Shown here: positions 52,178-61,325 of the stretch, piece after piece
How the letters are laid out: every line of letters begins with the position of its first letter
How positions within the stretch are numbered: position 1 is the first letter of the stretch
DNA from: Fructobacillus americanaquae
Lineage (GTDB): Bacteria; Bacillota; Bacilli; Lactobacillales; Lactobacillaceae
Direction of reading: 5' to 3'
NCBI RefSeq assembly: GCF_024029775.1
Contig: NZ_CP097122.1
Span: 1 to 64,000, forward strand
DNA length: 64,000 nucleotides
Made by a program: the position numbers and the translations under genes
Notes under the pieces: generated by a model
Seen by the model: only the letters and a program-made list of their open reading frames with translations
Database searches by the model: none
What the model was told of the DNA's origin: nothing

Positions 52178-53326
52178 ATGTCCTTAAAAACTGTATTTCA
52201 AAAAATAACCAACTATTTTCGACCCAAAATGATTGCAATTGGCATCACTCATAATGGGCCTTTAGAAACAACAGACGCTTTTGTGGAACGACAAGTACGC
52301 CAACCAAAGCCAAACGGCGATGAGGTTTTGGTTCGAATATTGGCAACAGCTGTTAACCCTGTTGATACGAAGATGCGGGCTGGTTATCGTCAGGATGGCG
52401 TCTTTCGCGTTTTTGGTCTTGATGTTGTTGGTGTGATTGAAGAGGTTGGTAAGGACGTGACGGACTTTTCTGTCGGCGACCGCGTCTTTTACGCTGGTAA
52501 GCAACACGCCTTCGGTGCCGATGCCGAGTTTCAAGTGATTGAGGCGGACTTAATTGCGCTGGTACCAAAGAATTTAGACAATGTGGATGCCGCAGCCATG
52601 CCTTTGACTGCCATTACGGCTCATGATGTTTTGCACCATGGTTTTCATTTACCGATTATTCAGAATAGTGCCCAAGAAAAATCAGTGCTCATTATCAATG
52701 GTGCTGGTGGTGTTGGTTCAGTCTTGGTTCAAATGGCCAAGTATCTCGGACTAACAGTGATTGCAACGGCGGGAACAACTGAGTCAAAGAACTGGGTGAG
52801 AGAATTGGGTGCTGATTTTGTCCTTGATTATCATGAAGACTTGCAAAAACAGTTGGTAGCCATTAACTTTGCTCAAGTTGACTACATTGCCAACTTGCAG
52901 GATACGACGGCCTATTGGGACTTGATGGCGGCGGTCATTAAGCCCTATGGTGAAATCGCGGCCATTGTTGAAACTACTTTACCAGTTGACTTAGGTGACT
53001 TAAAGAGTAAGGCCGTTTCCTTTTCTTGGACCTTTATGTTAGCGCGTGGCAATGAGAACTTTAACCTTGCTGAGCAGGGACAAATTTTGCGTGATGTCGC
53101 TAACCTTTTGGACCAAGGGGTAATTCGGCCAACCGTTACAAAGGTTTATCAGGGATTATCGGCTGAAAATGTACGTCGTGCCAATCAGGATGTCACTAGT
53201 CACCACACGATGGGGAAAGTGGTCATCGATTGCATGGCCGAAGAAGAGGCCAATAATAAGGTTGAGCAGACAATTGCCAATAATGTCGCACCAGTGAAGG
53301 TTACGATGGCAGATGCTAATAATTAA
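52178..53326 (+). CDS. Zinc-type alcohol dehydrogenase-like oxidoreductase
   Basis: 382 residues; AAGGAG about 11 nt before the ATG at 52178. The MDR fold is clear: LVRILATAVNPVDTKMRAG, GLDVVGVIEEVGKDVTDFSVGDRVFY, and the NAD(P) loop LIINGAGGVGSVLVQMAKYL. It lacks the catalytic zinc Cys, as in quinone-reductase-like ZADH proteins, so it probably reduces enones or quinones with NADPH. The first 17 residues (before MIAIGITHNG) and a 30-residue C-terminal tail are extra; a start at 52229 is the alternative. Confidence 0.82.
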   Translation: MSLKTVFQKITNYFRPKMIAIGITHNGPLETTDAFVERQVRQPKPNGDEVLVRILATAVNPVDTKMRAGYRQDGVFRVFGLDVVGVIEEVGKDVTDFSVGDRVFYAGKQHAFGADAEFQVIEADLIALVPKNLDNVDAAAMPLTAITAHDVLHHGFHLPIIQNSAQEKSVLIINGAGGVGSVLVQMAKYLGLTVIATAGTTESKNWVRELGADFVLDYHEDLQKQLVAINFAQVDYIANLQDTTAYWDLMAAVIKPYGEIAAIVETTLPVDLGDLKSKAVSFSWTFMLARGNENFNLAEQGQILRDVANLLDQGVIRPTVTKVYQGLSAENVRRANQDVTSHHTMGKVVIDCMAEEEANNKVEQTIANNVAPVKVTMADANN

Positions 53327-53400
53327 CACGATTTGGGACGGGGACCAAGCGGTCCTCGTTTTTATTTGTGTTGTTGTAGGAATAGTAAACGAGGAAAAAG

Positions 53401-54291
53401 ATGATTACGTATCAAAAGGTTGTTTGGCAGGTGCCGGCTGAAAATCAGGATGTGGTGATTGCAACTTTGGTAGCACTTGGAGCAGAGGGCGCCGAGCAGG
53501 GGACAGAGACGGTTACCATTTACCAAGATATTCAGCAAGAGGGCTTTGAAAATCAGATTGCAACTTATATTGCCGGGTTAACAACCCTTGCTGAACGGGG
53601 GCTAGCCATTAATAGTCAACCAATTTCACAGGAGAAATTGGACTCAACTGTCTTTGAAAACGAATGGAAAAATTACTACCATGCTAGTCGGGTGACCAAC
53701 CAGTTTACGGTTGTGCCCGCTTGGGAAGACTACCAAAAAGATCAGGACCAAGAAAAATTAATTGTGATGGATCCCGACCAAGCCTTTGGGACCGGTACGC
53801 ATCCAACCACTTCTTTGATGCTTCAAGCCTTGGAAACAGTGGTGCGTGGCGGTGAAAAAACGATTGACGTTGGGACTGGGTCGGGTGTTTTAGCGGTAGC
53901 TGCTAAACACCTGGGGGTTGGTTTAATATTGGCAACTGATATTGACCAAGAGGCGGTTTCGACGGCCCAAGCTAATTTAGCGTTAAACCCTGTGGCGCAT
54001 GATGTGACCGTTATTGCGTCGGATTTGATGCAGGATGTACCAAAAGAATGGAATCAATCTGATTTGATTATGGCGAATATTTTAGCTGATGTGATTACGC
54101 CACTGATTCCCCAAGTAGTGCCAATGCTCACGGCAGGTGGTTACTTCTTAGTTTCGGGAATTTATGACGATGTGGAACCAGCCATTGAGCGGGCTTTAAA
54201 AAGCCACGGACTGACGATTGTTCAGCACTTGAACCAAGGAACTTGGCATGCCTTTATTACAAAAAAGGCGGATGACTTAATCAGCGACTGA
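53401..54291 (+). CDS. prmA: Ribosomal protein L11 methyltransferase
   Basis: 296 residues; GAGGAAAAAG before the ATG. N-terminal L11-recognition domain, linker FENEWKNYYHASRV, then the SAM domain DPDQAFGTGTHPTTSLML and TIDVGTGSGVLAVAA, with MANILADVI further on. It trimethylates L11. Followed by rsmE 20 bp downstream, a common order. Confidence 0.95.
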   Translation: MITYQKVVWQVPAENQDVVIATLVALGAEGAEQGTETVTIYQDIQQEGFENQIATYIAGLTTLAERGLAINSQPISQEKLDSTVFENEWKNYYHASRVTNQFTVVPAWEDYQKDQDQEKLIVMDPDQAFGTGTHPTTSLMLQALETVVRGGEKTIDVGTGSGVLAVAAKHLGVGLILATDIDQEAVSTAQANLALNPVAHDVTVIASDLMQDVPKEWNQSDLIMANILADVITPLIPQVVPMLTAGGYFLVSGIYDDVEPAIERALKSHGLTIVQHLNQGTWHAFITKKADDLISD

Positions 54292-54311
54292 TTTTTTAGG
54301 AAGAGAAAACG

Positions 54312-55055
54312 ATGCAACGTTATTTTTTAGAAGAACCGATTCAAAATACCATCATCTTGACAGCAGATATGCCGGCCTTTAAGCACTTGGTTAAGGTTTT
54401 ACGAGCCAAAGTGGGTACAAAAGCGGAATTTTTTGATGGCCAATCGCGCTTGGTGTTTGGGCAGGTCGAAGAAATCGGCCAGAGTCAGGCGGTGATTAAG
54501 GTGCTAACCGACATTGATCAGCAGGTTGAATTACCTGTTGAAGTCACGTTGGTGGTTTCTCCAATTAAAAAAGATCGCAACGAGTGGCTGGCGGAGAAGG
54601 CAACCGAACTGGGTGCCAGTCGCTTACTTTTCGTGCCGATGGAGCGGTCGGTCGTTGCTTGGAATGAAAAACAGAAAGCTAAACAGTTAGAGCGGTTGCG
54701 GGCCAAGGCAGTCGGTGCTGCCGAACAATCACACCGGCTGAAAGTGCCAGAAATTCGTTTTGCTGATTTTGCTGAGGTTTTGGCACTGGAAAAAGATCAG
54801 GGGTTGGTTGCTTGGGAAGAATCTGCTAAGCAGGGAGAAAAAGCGGCTTTGGTGGATTTGGCACAGATTAGTCAACCCGGTCAGCATTTTGTTGCCGTCT
54901 TTGGACCAGAAGGTGGTTTGACTGAAAAGGAGATTAATACCTTGCAAGAGGCCGGTTATCGTCCCGGTGGTTTGGGGCCCCGAATCTTGCGGGCCGAAAC
55001 GGCACCACTGTACACGTTAGCCGCTTTATCAACATTATTAGAATTAGAAAAATAA
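54312..55055 (+). CDS. rsmE: 16S rRNA m3U1498 methyltransferase
   Basis: 247 residues; AGGAAGAG before the ATG. SPOUT-type: VVSPIKKDRNEWLAEKATEL, the knot FGPEGGLTEKEI, and LGPRILRAETAPLYTL, all diagnostic of RsmE. N-terminal PUA-like domain. In operon with prmA. Confidence 0.95.
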   Translation: MQRYFLEEPIQNTIILTADMPAFKHLVKVLRAKVGTKAEFFDGQSRLVFGQVEEIGQSQAVIKVLTDIDQQVELPVEVTLVVSPIKKDRNEWLAEKATELGASRLLFVPMERSVVAWNEKQKAKQLERLRAKAVGAAEQSHRLKVPEIRFADFAEVLALEKDQGLVAWEESAKQGEKAALVDLAQISQPGQHFVAVFGPEGGLTEKEINTLQEAGYRPGGLGPRILRAETAPLYTLAALSTLLELEK

Positions 55056-55085
55056 CAGAAAAATGAGTCTAGGTTGTGAAAAACC

Positions 55086-55114
55086 TTGCCCTCATAGGTT
55101 AAACAGCCTATAAT
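55086..55114 (+). promoter_or_regulatory. Promoter of the small membrane protein gene
   Basis: -35 TTGCCC (55086-55091), 17-nt spacer, -10 TATAAT (55109-55114). Confidence 0.6.
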
Positions 55115-55150
55115 TTGTTATAACAATTTCACTGTGAATGAGGTTTTTAC

Positions 55151-55546
55151 ATGCGTAATTTTTTAAATAAATTACACCACTCTGCTTGGTTTTATAACTT
55201 ATTGGTCATGCTTTTCGTGGCAGTCTTCTTGCCATTTATGGCCGACAAATTTGATTGGTCAGATATTAATCTGGTCTTTTGGCTTTGCTTTGTCTTAAAT
55301 GGGGGCTTTGCCTTGTACTTTGGCGCTTACATTCGCAAGCAAGGTCTGCGTTTTTACTGGATTTTTGCGCAGCCACTGCTTTTTGCCTTGGTGACGACCT
55401 GGTATTTTGACTGGGTTGATACTGAATACGGTTATTATTTAGCCGGTTTGTACTTGGTTTTGACGATTTTTACTTTTTGGTCTGATACCCGGTCTGATCC
55501 TGATGAAGACCTATTGCCAATCGATGGCGGTTATGAAGATCTTTAA
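55151..55546 (+). CDS. Hypothetical integral membrane protein
   Basis: 131 residues with ATGAGG before the start. Four hydrophobic segments (about residues 15-30, 42-60, 68-86 and 95-110) with Trp-, Phe- and Tyr-rich content, and an acidic C-terminus (SDPDEDLLPIDGGYEDL). Resembles small YfhO/YfiX-like uncharacterised membrane proteins of lactic acid bacteria only in size and topology; the family is not recognised. Own promoter, GC-rich hairpin terminator behind it. Confidence 0.65.
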   Translation: MRNFLNKLHHSAWFYNLLVMLFVAVFLPFMADKFDWSDINLVFWLCFVLNGGFALYFGAYIRKQGLRFYWIFAQPLLFALVTTWYFDWVDTEYGYYLAGLYLVLTIFTFWSDTRSDPDEDLLPIDGGYEDL

Positions 55547-55561
55547 ATAATCAAAGAAAGC

Positions 55562-55585
55562 GTCCCCCAAAAGGGGGCGCTTTTC
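55562..55585 (+). terminator. Hairpin after the membrane protein gene
   Basis: GCGTCCCCC/GGGGGCGC with an AAAAG-type loop, then TTTTCTG; a moderate terminator. Confidence 0.6.
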
Positions 55586-55641
55586 TGTTAAAATACTAAG
55601 AGAATAATTTTTTACTTTTTACCCCTTTGGAGGAAGCATTC

Positions 55642-57267
55642 GTGATTACTGTTGCAGACATGTCATTTTCATTTTCTGGTAAGAAACTTTACCAGGACGT
55701 TAACTTAAAGTTGGTCCCGGGCCATACATACGGCATTATCGGAGCCAATGGTGCTGGTAAGTCAACCTTTTTGAAATTGCTTCAAGGAGAATTGGAACCG
55801 ACTGAGGGTGTCATCAGCATTAGTGATAACGACCGGATGTCATCTTTGCAGCAGGATCACTTCGCCTTTGACGACTTTACGGTGATGGATACGGTCATCC
55901 AGGGACATGAACGCCTCTACCAGGTTAAGACTGAAATGGATGCTATCTATGCTAAGCCTGATTTTTCAGATGAAGATGGGGTGCGAGTAGGCGACTTGTC
56001 TGCTGAATTTGAAGAGCTGGACGGTTGGAACGCTGAAACTGAAGCAGCCCAACTATTGACGAAGTTGGGCATCGATGAATCAATGCAACAGAGCATGATG
56101 GGCGACTTGACTGAAAACGATAAGGTGAAGGTCTTGTTGGCTCAGGCCTTGTTTGGTAATCCAGATATCTTGGTTTTGGATGAGCCCACCAACGGGTTGG
56201 ACGTGCAAACGATTGCTTGGTTGGAAGACTTCTTGGCCGACTTTGAGAACCTCGTGATTGTTGTTTCGCACGACCGTCACTTCTTGAATGTTGTTTCAAC
56301 GAATATCTTAGATGTCGACTACGGTAAGATTACGCCGTTCGTTGGAAACTACGATTTCTGGCGTGAATCAGCTGAATTGGCACAACGCTTGGCTTCACAG
56401 CAAAATGCTAAGAAGGAAGAGCAAATTAAGCAGCTGCAGGAATTCGTCGCGCGCTTCTCAGCCAATGCCTCAAAGTCAAAGCAGGCAACAGCTCGTAAGA
56501 AGCAGTTGGATAAGATTACTTTGGATGATATCAAGCCTTCGTCTCGTAAGTACCCTTACATTTCCTTCCCGTTGAACCGTGAATTAGGAAATGACTTAGT
56601 TCGCGTTGAAGGGGTTTCCAAGACGATTGATGGTGAAAAGGTTTTGGATAATATTACCTTTACTGGTCGTCCTGGCGACAAAATTGCTATCTTGTCCCGG
56701 TCTGATTTGGCAACGACAACGTTGATGCAAATTTTGGCAGGTACGATGGAACCTGATACAGGTTCTGTCACTTGGGGTGTCACGACAACCCAGTCATATT
56801 TGGCTAAGGACCTGAATGATAATTTCGACGACCAGGAAAAGGTCATTTTGGACTGGTTGCGTGATTTTGCCGAAGAAGAGCAGAAGGACAACACGTCATT
56901 GCGTGGTATGCTTGGCCAAATGCTCTTTAAGGGTGATGACGCCTTGAAGCAAATTAAGGTTTTGTCTGGTGGTGAAAAGGTTCGAATCGTTTTGGCTAAG
57001 TTGATGCTATTAAAGGCCAACGTTTTGTTGCTTGATGATCCAACAAACCACTTGGATTTGGAATCAATCCAGTCATTGAACGATGCGGTTGCGGACTTTA
57101 AGGGTTCTGTCATCATGACATCTCATGACCACGAATTTTTGGAGACGACGGCAAACCATATCGTTGCAGTTTCTGCCAAGGGTGTCGTTGACCGTTTGGA
57201 TACCACTTATGATGACTTTATTAACACCGACAGTATTCAAGCTAAGGTGAAGGCCTTGTACGATTAA
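55642..57267 (+). CDS. ABC-F family ATPase, YkpA/YbiT-like, with one degenerate ATP site
   Basis: 541 residues from a GTG with GGAGGA upstream; the TTG at 55627 overlaps that site. Two ABC domains without membrane segments. Domain 1: Walker A GANGAGKST (34-42), degenerate signature LTEND (about 156), Walker B VLDEPTNGLD (E181). Domain 2: degenerate Walker A ILSRSDLATTT (about 350), intact signature LSGGE (about 441), Walker B LLDDPTNHLD with Asp466 instead of Glu. The linker (about 250-300) is Lys-rich and helical. Family members act on ribosomes. Only the composite site WalkerA1/signature2 appears active. Confidence 0.9.
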   Translation: MITVADMSFSFSGKKLYQDVNLKLVPGHTYGIIGANGAGKSTFLKLLQGELEPTEGVISISDNDRMSSLQQDHFAFDDFTVMDTVIQGHERLYQVKTEMDAIYAKPDFSDEDGVRVGDLSAEFEELDGWNAETEAAQLLTKLGIDESMQQSMMGDLTENDKVKVLLAQALFGNPDILVLDEPTNGLDVQTIAWLEDFLADFENLVIVVSHDRHFLNVVSTNILDVDYGKITPFVGNYDFWRESAELAQRLASQQNAKKEEQIKQLQEFVARFSANASKSKQATARKKQLDKITLDDIKPSSRKYPYISFPLNRELGNDLVRVEGVSKTIDGEKVLDNITFTGRPGDKIAILSRSDLATTTLMQILAGTMEPDTGSVTWGVTTTQSYLAKDLNDNFDDQEKVILDWLRDFAEEEQKDNTSLRGMLGQMLFKGDDALKQIKVLSGGEKVRIVLAKLMLLKANVLLLDDPTNHLDLESIQSLNDAVADFKGSVIMTSHDHEFLETTANHIVAVSAKGVVDRLDTTYDDFINTDSIQAKVKALYD

Positions 57268-57296
57268 TGATGAGCTGATGGTGAAGGCCGTTAAGG

Positions 57297-57317
57297 AGCG
57301 CTTTCGAGCGCTTTTTT
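57297..57317 (+). terminator. Terminator after the ABC-F gene
   Basis: AGCGCT, TTCG loop, AGCGCT and T6. Confidence 0.75.
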
Positions 57318-57341
57318 GCTTAAGTAAAAAGGAGATTTTTA

Positions 57342-58505
57342 ATGACTGTAGGTATTGATAAATTAGCTTTCTACACACCAGGACTAGCGCTTGATATGGT
57401 CGAATTGGCCAAAGCGAGAGGCGATGAGCCTGATAAATATACGATTGGAATTGGCCAGTCGGTTCAGTCTGTCGTGCCAAATTACGAAGACGTGGTGACA
57501 ATGGGCGTCAATGCCGCTAAAAAAATCTTGACTGCTGCAGATATTGAGGCGATTGAGATGCTGATTTTTGCCACTGAATCTGGGGTGGATAATTCCAAAT
57601 CAGCGGCCGTCTTTGCGCAGAAGTTATTGAATTTATCGCCATACATTCGCACCATTGAAATGAAGCAGGCTTGCTATGCTGGCACTTACGGTCTGATGCA
57701 AGCCAAGGACTACGTGCGCCTGCATCCTGATAAGAAAGTTTTGGTTATTGCGGCCGATATCGCCCGCTATGGATTGAAGACAGCCGGAGAAGTCACACAG
57801 GGGGCCGGTGCAATTGCCATAGTGGTCAGCGCTGACCCAGCTATTGCTGCTATCGAAGATGACTCTGTTTATATGAGTCAGGACGTTCCTGATTTTTGGC
57901 GACCAGTGGCCTCAACAACGGCCTTGGTTGACGGTCATCTGTCAACGGATATTTACAAGGAAATGTTTTTGACGCTTTGGAGCCGATATACAGCCAAGAC
58001 AAAGTTAGCGTTGGCTGACTTTGCAGGTTTTGCCTTCCATTTACCATACACGAAGATGGGGAAGAAGGCCTTGGACCAGATTCTGGACCAAGCAACGCCT
58101 GAGCAGCAAAAATTTTTGCAGGAGCAACTGGCGGCCTCACAGGTTTATAACCGTCAAGTTGGTAACCTCTACACAGGGTCAGTCTATCTCGCGCTGCTTT
58201 CGTTATTGCAACAGGGACAAATCATTGCAGGTCAACGGTTGGCCGTCTTTTCTTATGGTTCTGGAGCAGAGGCCGAACTCTTTTCATTAAAAATCCAAGA
58301 AAACTTCCAATCTGCTATTGTCGGCCAGGACGTCGTTACGATGTTGGCCGACCGTCGTTTGCTTTCAGTTAGTGAGTACGAGGATGTCTTCAACTCACAG
58401 CTATTTGATTATCAGGTTGATGCGACGACGGCGGGTCCCAAAAACACGGATCGCTGCCAATTTGTTGGCTGGCAAAATGGCCACCGTCGCTATCAGATGA
58501 GCTAA
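57342..58505 (+). CDS. mvaS: Hydroxymethylglutaryl-CoA synthase
   Basis: 387 residues; AAAGGAG before the ATG. Catalytic residues lie exactly where expected for the bacterial enzyme: E79 (FATESGVDNSKS), C111 (QACYAGTYG) and H233 (AFHLPYTKMGKKAL). It condenses acetoacetyl-CoA and acetyl-CoA to HMG-CoA, entering the mevalonate route to isoprenoids used by Gram-positive cocci and lactobacilli. The reductase gene is not in this window. Confidence 0.96.
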   Translation: MTVGIDKLAFYTPGLALDMVELAKARGDEPDKYTIGIGQSVQSVVPNYEDVVTMGVNAAKKILTAADIEAIEMLIFATESGVDNSKSAAVFAQKLLNLSPYIRTIEMKQACYAGTYGLMQAKDYVRLHPDKKVLVIAADIARYGLKTAGEVTQGAGAIAIVVSADPAIAAIEDDSVYMSQDVPDFWRPVASTTALVDGHLSTDIYKEMFLTLWSRYTAKTKLALADFAGFAFHLPYTKMGKKALDQILDQATPEQQKFLQEQLAASQVYNRQVGNLYTGSVYLALLSLLQQGQIIAGQRLAVFSYGSGAEAELFSLKIQENFQSAIVGQDVVTMLADRRLLSVSEYEDVFNSQLFDYQVDATTAGPKNTDRCQFVGWQNGHRRYQMS

Positions 58506-58639
58506 AGACAAACATTGGTGACAAAGTGTGGCCAATGTTCTATTTTTGTTCTATTTTTCATTTAGAATGTTATCCCGTTGCAACCTGCTTTTGGTAAACT
58601 AATAGAATAGATAAGCAGGTAAGAAAAGGAGAATTATCC

Positions 58640-59086
58640 ATGGCAAAGCGGATTTATTTGGCTGGACCATTTTTTTCAGAAACACAGATTAAGAAGGCTG
58701 AGCGTCTTGAAAAGGTCTTGGAAGAACACGACCAGGTGGGCCACGTTTTTTCACCTCGGAAGCATCAGCATGCTGAATATGAACTTTTTTCGGAACCATG
58801 GCGTCATGCTGCCTATGGGTCTGACGTTGAAGCCATTGATAATTGTGATGTGATGGTAGCGTTGGCTGATTTTGACCGGGCCGATACTGATTCAGGCACT
58901 GCTTGGGAAATCGGTTATGCAAAAGCTAAGGGAATCCCGGTTGTGGTCATCAAAGAGGAAGCAGATATTACGTTGAACTTGATGATTGCCATGTCATTAA
59001 CGGCATACTTTGACAAGATTGAAGATGTCGCTGCGTATGATTTAGAAGCTTTGCCAGCAAAGCCATACGATGGCGAAGTTATCTAA
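58640..59086 (+). CDS. Nucleoside 2-deoxyribosyltransferase
   Basis: 148 residues; AAGGAG before the ATG. IYLAGPFFSETQIKKAERLE, FSPRKHQ, DNCDVMVALADFDRADTDSG, TAWEIGYAKA with the nucleophile Glu90, and C-terminal Asn/Tyr residues match the NDT family. It exchanges bases between deoxynucleosides for salvage; frequent in lactic acid bacteria. Apparently monocistronic. Confidence 0.92.
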   Translation: MAKRIYLAGPFFSETQIKKAERLEKVLEEHDQVGHVFSPRKHQHAEYELFSEPWRHAAYGSDVEAIDNCDVMVALADFDRADTDSGTAWEIGYAKAKGIPVVVIKEEADITLNLMIAMSLTAYFDKIEDVAAYDLEALPAKPYDGEVI

Positions 59087-59149
59087 AAATCAGAAAAAGG
59101 CAGGCCTGACAAAAATCAGGTTTAAAACGATCAATTAGAGGAGAAAATC

Positions 59150-59419
59150 ATGATTAAAGCAGTTGTCACCGTTGTTGGCCAGGATCAAGCAGGAATTGTA
59201 GCTGGCATCGCAACCACCTTGTCAAAACATGGAGTCAACATTTTGGATATGTCGCAGACGATTATGTCGCAAACCTTTACAATGTCAATGTTAGTAGCCA
59301 TCGACGCTGCTGCTGATTTTGATGAAGTCTATGCCTCTGTCAAAGAAGAAGGCGCTCGCTTAGGTGTCACGGTGCATGTACAACGAGAAGAAATTTTTGA
59401 TACGATGTCCCACATCTAA
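59150..59419 (+). CDS. ACT domain protein (GcvR-like, UPF0237)
   Basis: 89 residues; AGAGGAG before the ATG. A single ACT domain: AVVTVVGQDQAGIVAGIATT, LSKHGVNILDMSQTIM, MSMLVAID. UPF0237 proteins are small stand-alone ACT modules, probably amino-acid or metabolite sensors. The UPF0210 gene follows 44 bp downstream, a conserved pairing in Firmicutes. Confidence 0.9.
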   Translation: MIKAVVTVVGQDQAGIVAGIATTLSKHGVNILDMSQTIMSQTFTMSMLVAIDAAADFDEVYASVKEEGARLGVTVHVQREEIFDTMSHI

Positions 59420-59463
59420 TTTAAAAAATTAGTGCGAACAAAGACAAAGAAAAGAAGCAAATA

Positions 59464-60807
59464 ATGGATACAACACAAATTCGAGAAACAATTCAGATGG
59501 TCAAAGAAGATAATTTTGACATCCGAACAATTACGATGGGGATTTCTTTGCTGGACACGGTTGGTGGCTCAGTTGATGAAACGGCGAAGAACGTTTATAA
59601 GAAGGTCACAACCTATGCCAAGAACTTGGTAGCAGTTGGTCAACAGATTGAACGCGAATATGGTGTACCCATTACGAATAAGCGTATTTCAGTGACGCCC
59701 GTTTCCCTAATTGCTGGCAATGCTGATGAAAAGGAAATCCTTGTTTTGGCGCATGCCTTAGACGATGCTGCCAAGGAAGTTGGTGTTGACTTTATCGGTG
59801 GTTACTCCGCCTTGGTGCAAAAAGGTTTTTCACACGGTGATTTAGCCTTGATTAAGTCATTGCCAAATGCTTTGACGCAAACGGATGTGGTGATGTCATC
59901 CATTAACGTTGGTTCATCTAAGGCCGGGGTCAACCTTGATGCCGTGAAATTGATGGGTGAAACGATTAAGGCCATTACGGACAAGTCCGATACAGCAAAT
60001 TCAAAGATGGTTGTCTTTGCCAATGCCGTTGAAGATAACCCCTTTATGGCTGGAGCTTTCCATGGTGTTTCAGAACCAGATGTGGTGATTAATGTCGGTG
60101 TTTCGGGTCCTGGTGTCGTTAAGCGTGCTTTAGAACAGGTGAAGGGTGAATCGATCACAGTGGTTGCCGAAACCATTAAAAAGACGGCCTTCAAGATTAC
60201 CCGTGTTGGTCAGTTAGTGGGGACAATTGCAGCGGAACGCCTCGGGGTACCATTTGGAATTGTTGATTTGTCCTTGGCACCAACTCCAGCTCGCGGTGAT
60301 TCTGTGGCTGAAGTCTTGGAAGAAATCGGCTTGGAACAAGTTGGAACGCACGGAACAACTGCTGCTTTGATGCTCTTGAATGATGCCGTTAAAAAGGGTG
60401 GTGTTATGGCTTCACAAGGTGTTGGTGGCTTGTCAGGAGCCTTTATCCCTGTTTCAGAAGATGCCGGAATGATTGATGCCGTACAGGCTGGCACGTTGTC
60501 ATTGGCTAAGTTAGAGGCGATGACATCTGTTTGTTCTGTTGGGTTGGATATGATTGCCATTCCGGGTGATACACCAGCAACAACGATTTCAGCAATGATT
60601 GCTGATGAAGCGGCAATCGGTGTGCAAAACAATAAGACCACGGCTGTGCGCATTTTGCCAACGAATGGTACCAAAGTTGGCGATATGGTTGATTATGGTG
60701 GTTTGTTGGGAACTGCTCCAGTTATGCCAGTAGTGGCTAAGTCTTCTGCTGACTTTATTAATCGTGGAGGCCACGTGCCAGCGCCAATTCATTCCTTTAA
60801 AAATTAA
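59464..60807 (+). CDS. UPF0210 family protein (DUF711)
   Basis: 447 residues; AAAGAAAAGAAG before the ATG. Starts [31 protein letters not shown], with [21 protein letters not shown] and a C-terminal [13 protein letters not shown], all conserved in UPF0210. Structures of the family resemble glycyl-radical-like folds, but no glycyl radical or activity is established. Cotranscribed with the ACT protein, which may sense its ligand. Confidence 0.88.
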   Translation: MDTTQIRETIQMVKEDNFDIRTITMGISLLDTVGGSVDETAKNVYKKVTTYAKNLVAVGQQIEREYGVPITNKRISVTPVSLIAGNADEKEILVLAHALDDAAKEVGVDFIGGYSALVQKGFSHGDLALIKSLPNALTQTDVVMSSINVGSSKAGVNLDAVKLMGETIKAITDKSDTANSKMVVFANAVEDNPFMAGAFHGVSEPDVVINVGVSGPGVVKRALEQVKGESITVVAETIKKTAFKITRVGQLVGTIAAERLGVPFGIVDLSLAPTPARGDSVAEVLEEIGLEQVGTHGTTAALMLLNDAVKKGGVMASQGVGGLSGAFIPVSEDAGMIDAVQAGTLSLAKLEAMTSVCSVGLDMIAIPGDTPATTISAMIADEAAIGVQNNKTTAVRILPTNGTKVGDMVDYGGLLGTAPVMPVVAKSSADFINRGGHVPAPIHSFKN

Positions 60808-60813
60808 AAAATA

Positions 60814-60855
60814 AAAATGAGCCAAAACCAGGACCTGGTTTTGGACTCATTTTTT
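60814..60855 (+). terminator. Terminator after the UPF0210 gene
   Basis: Long stem (AAAATGAG...CCAAAACCAGG with CCTGGTTTTGG...CTCATTTT, one bulge) and T6. Confidence 0.9.
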
Positions 60856-60886
60856 GCTGCTGCTACTGATTTTGTTGATAAATGCC

Positions 60887-60917
60887 GAAAAGCCCACTGC
60901 AAAACAGTGGGCTTTTC
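60887..60917 (-). terminator. Terminator of the minus-strand small gene
   Basis: Perfect 13-bp stem GAAAAGCCCACTG/CAGTGGGCTTTTC with a CAAAA loop; symmetric. Confidence 0.75.
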
Positions 60918-60924
60918 AGGTGGA

Positions 60925-61185
60925 TTAGTTAAAATCATTGTGTTGATGGTTAGCGCGTCGACCATAAGAATAACGGTCGTTTTCAGCAATGACCCGCTTA
61001 TTGAGCAAGTCTTTGGCCTCATGGTGGGTCGGTGTAAAGGTTGTGCCGTTTTTCCATGCTTCTCGTTGGTCACGGTGGTTTAATATGTTATCACGGATGC
61101 TCAAGAAGAAGGCATTGACTTTGACCCGCTTCAACCCCAAAATGTGGCGCAAGTAACTGCTCGTTGAATTAACTGGTAGGTTCAT
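60925..61185 (-). CDS. Small basic hypothetical protein
   Basis: 86 residues; the ATG at 61185 has CGGAGGATTTCGTC upstream on the minus strand, and a longer frame to 61263 has no such site. Basic, with His, Asn, Arg and Lys (YLRHILGLKRVKVNAFFLSI, then RREAW-type and TPTHHEAKDLL segments; ends RRANHQHNDFN). No family recognised. It has its own terminator and lies between the UPF0210 gene and xerC, on the opposite strand. Confidence 0.6.
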   Translation of the reverse strand: MNLPVNSTSSYLRHILGLKRVKVNAFFLSIRDNILNHRDQREAWKNGTTFTPTHHEAKDLLNKRVIAENDRYSYGRRANHQHNDFN

Positions 61186-61285
61186 GACGAAATCCTCCGT
61201 ATCGTTTTTGTAATTAGTATTACTATACAATGCAAGTCCTTTAATTACTGCTACATCGATCAAGGTTAGAGGAATCCTAACTATC

Positions 61286-61300
61286 TTAAGGAGTTCTTAA
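61286..61300. promoter_or_regulatory. Palindrome over the xerC -35 region
   Basis: TTAAG-GAGTT-CTTAA, centred 21 bp upstream of the xerC -10. Possible repressor site; there is no recognisable -35 hexamer here. Confidence 0.4.
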
Positions 61301-61313
61301 CCTTTATCCATTG

Positions 61314-61319
61314 TATAAT
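61314..61319 (+). promoter_or_regulatory. -10 box of xerC
   Basis: TATAAT with only six bases before the ATG at 61326; predicts a leaderless mRNA. Confidence 0.6.
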
Positions 61320-61325
61320 GGCAAT

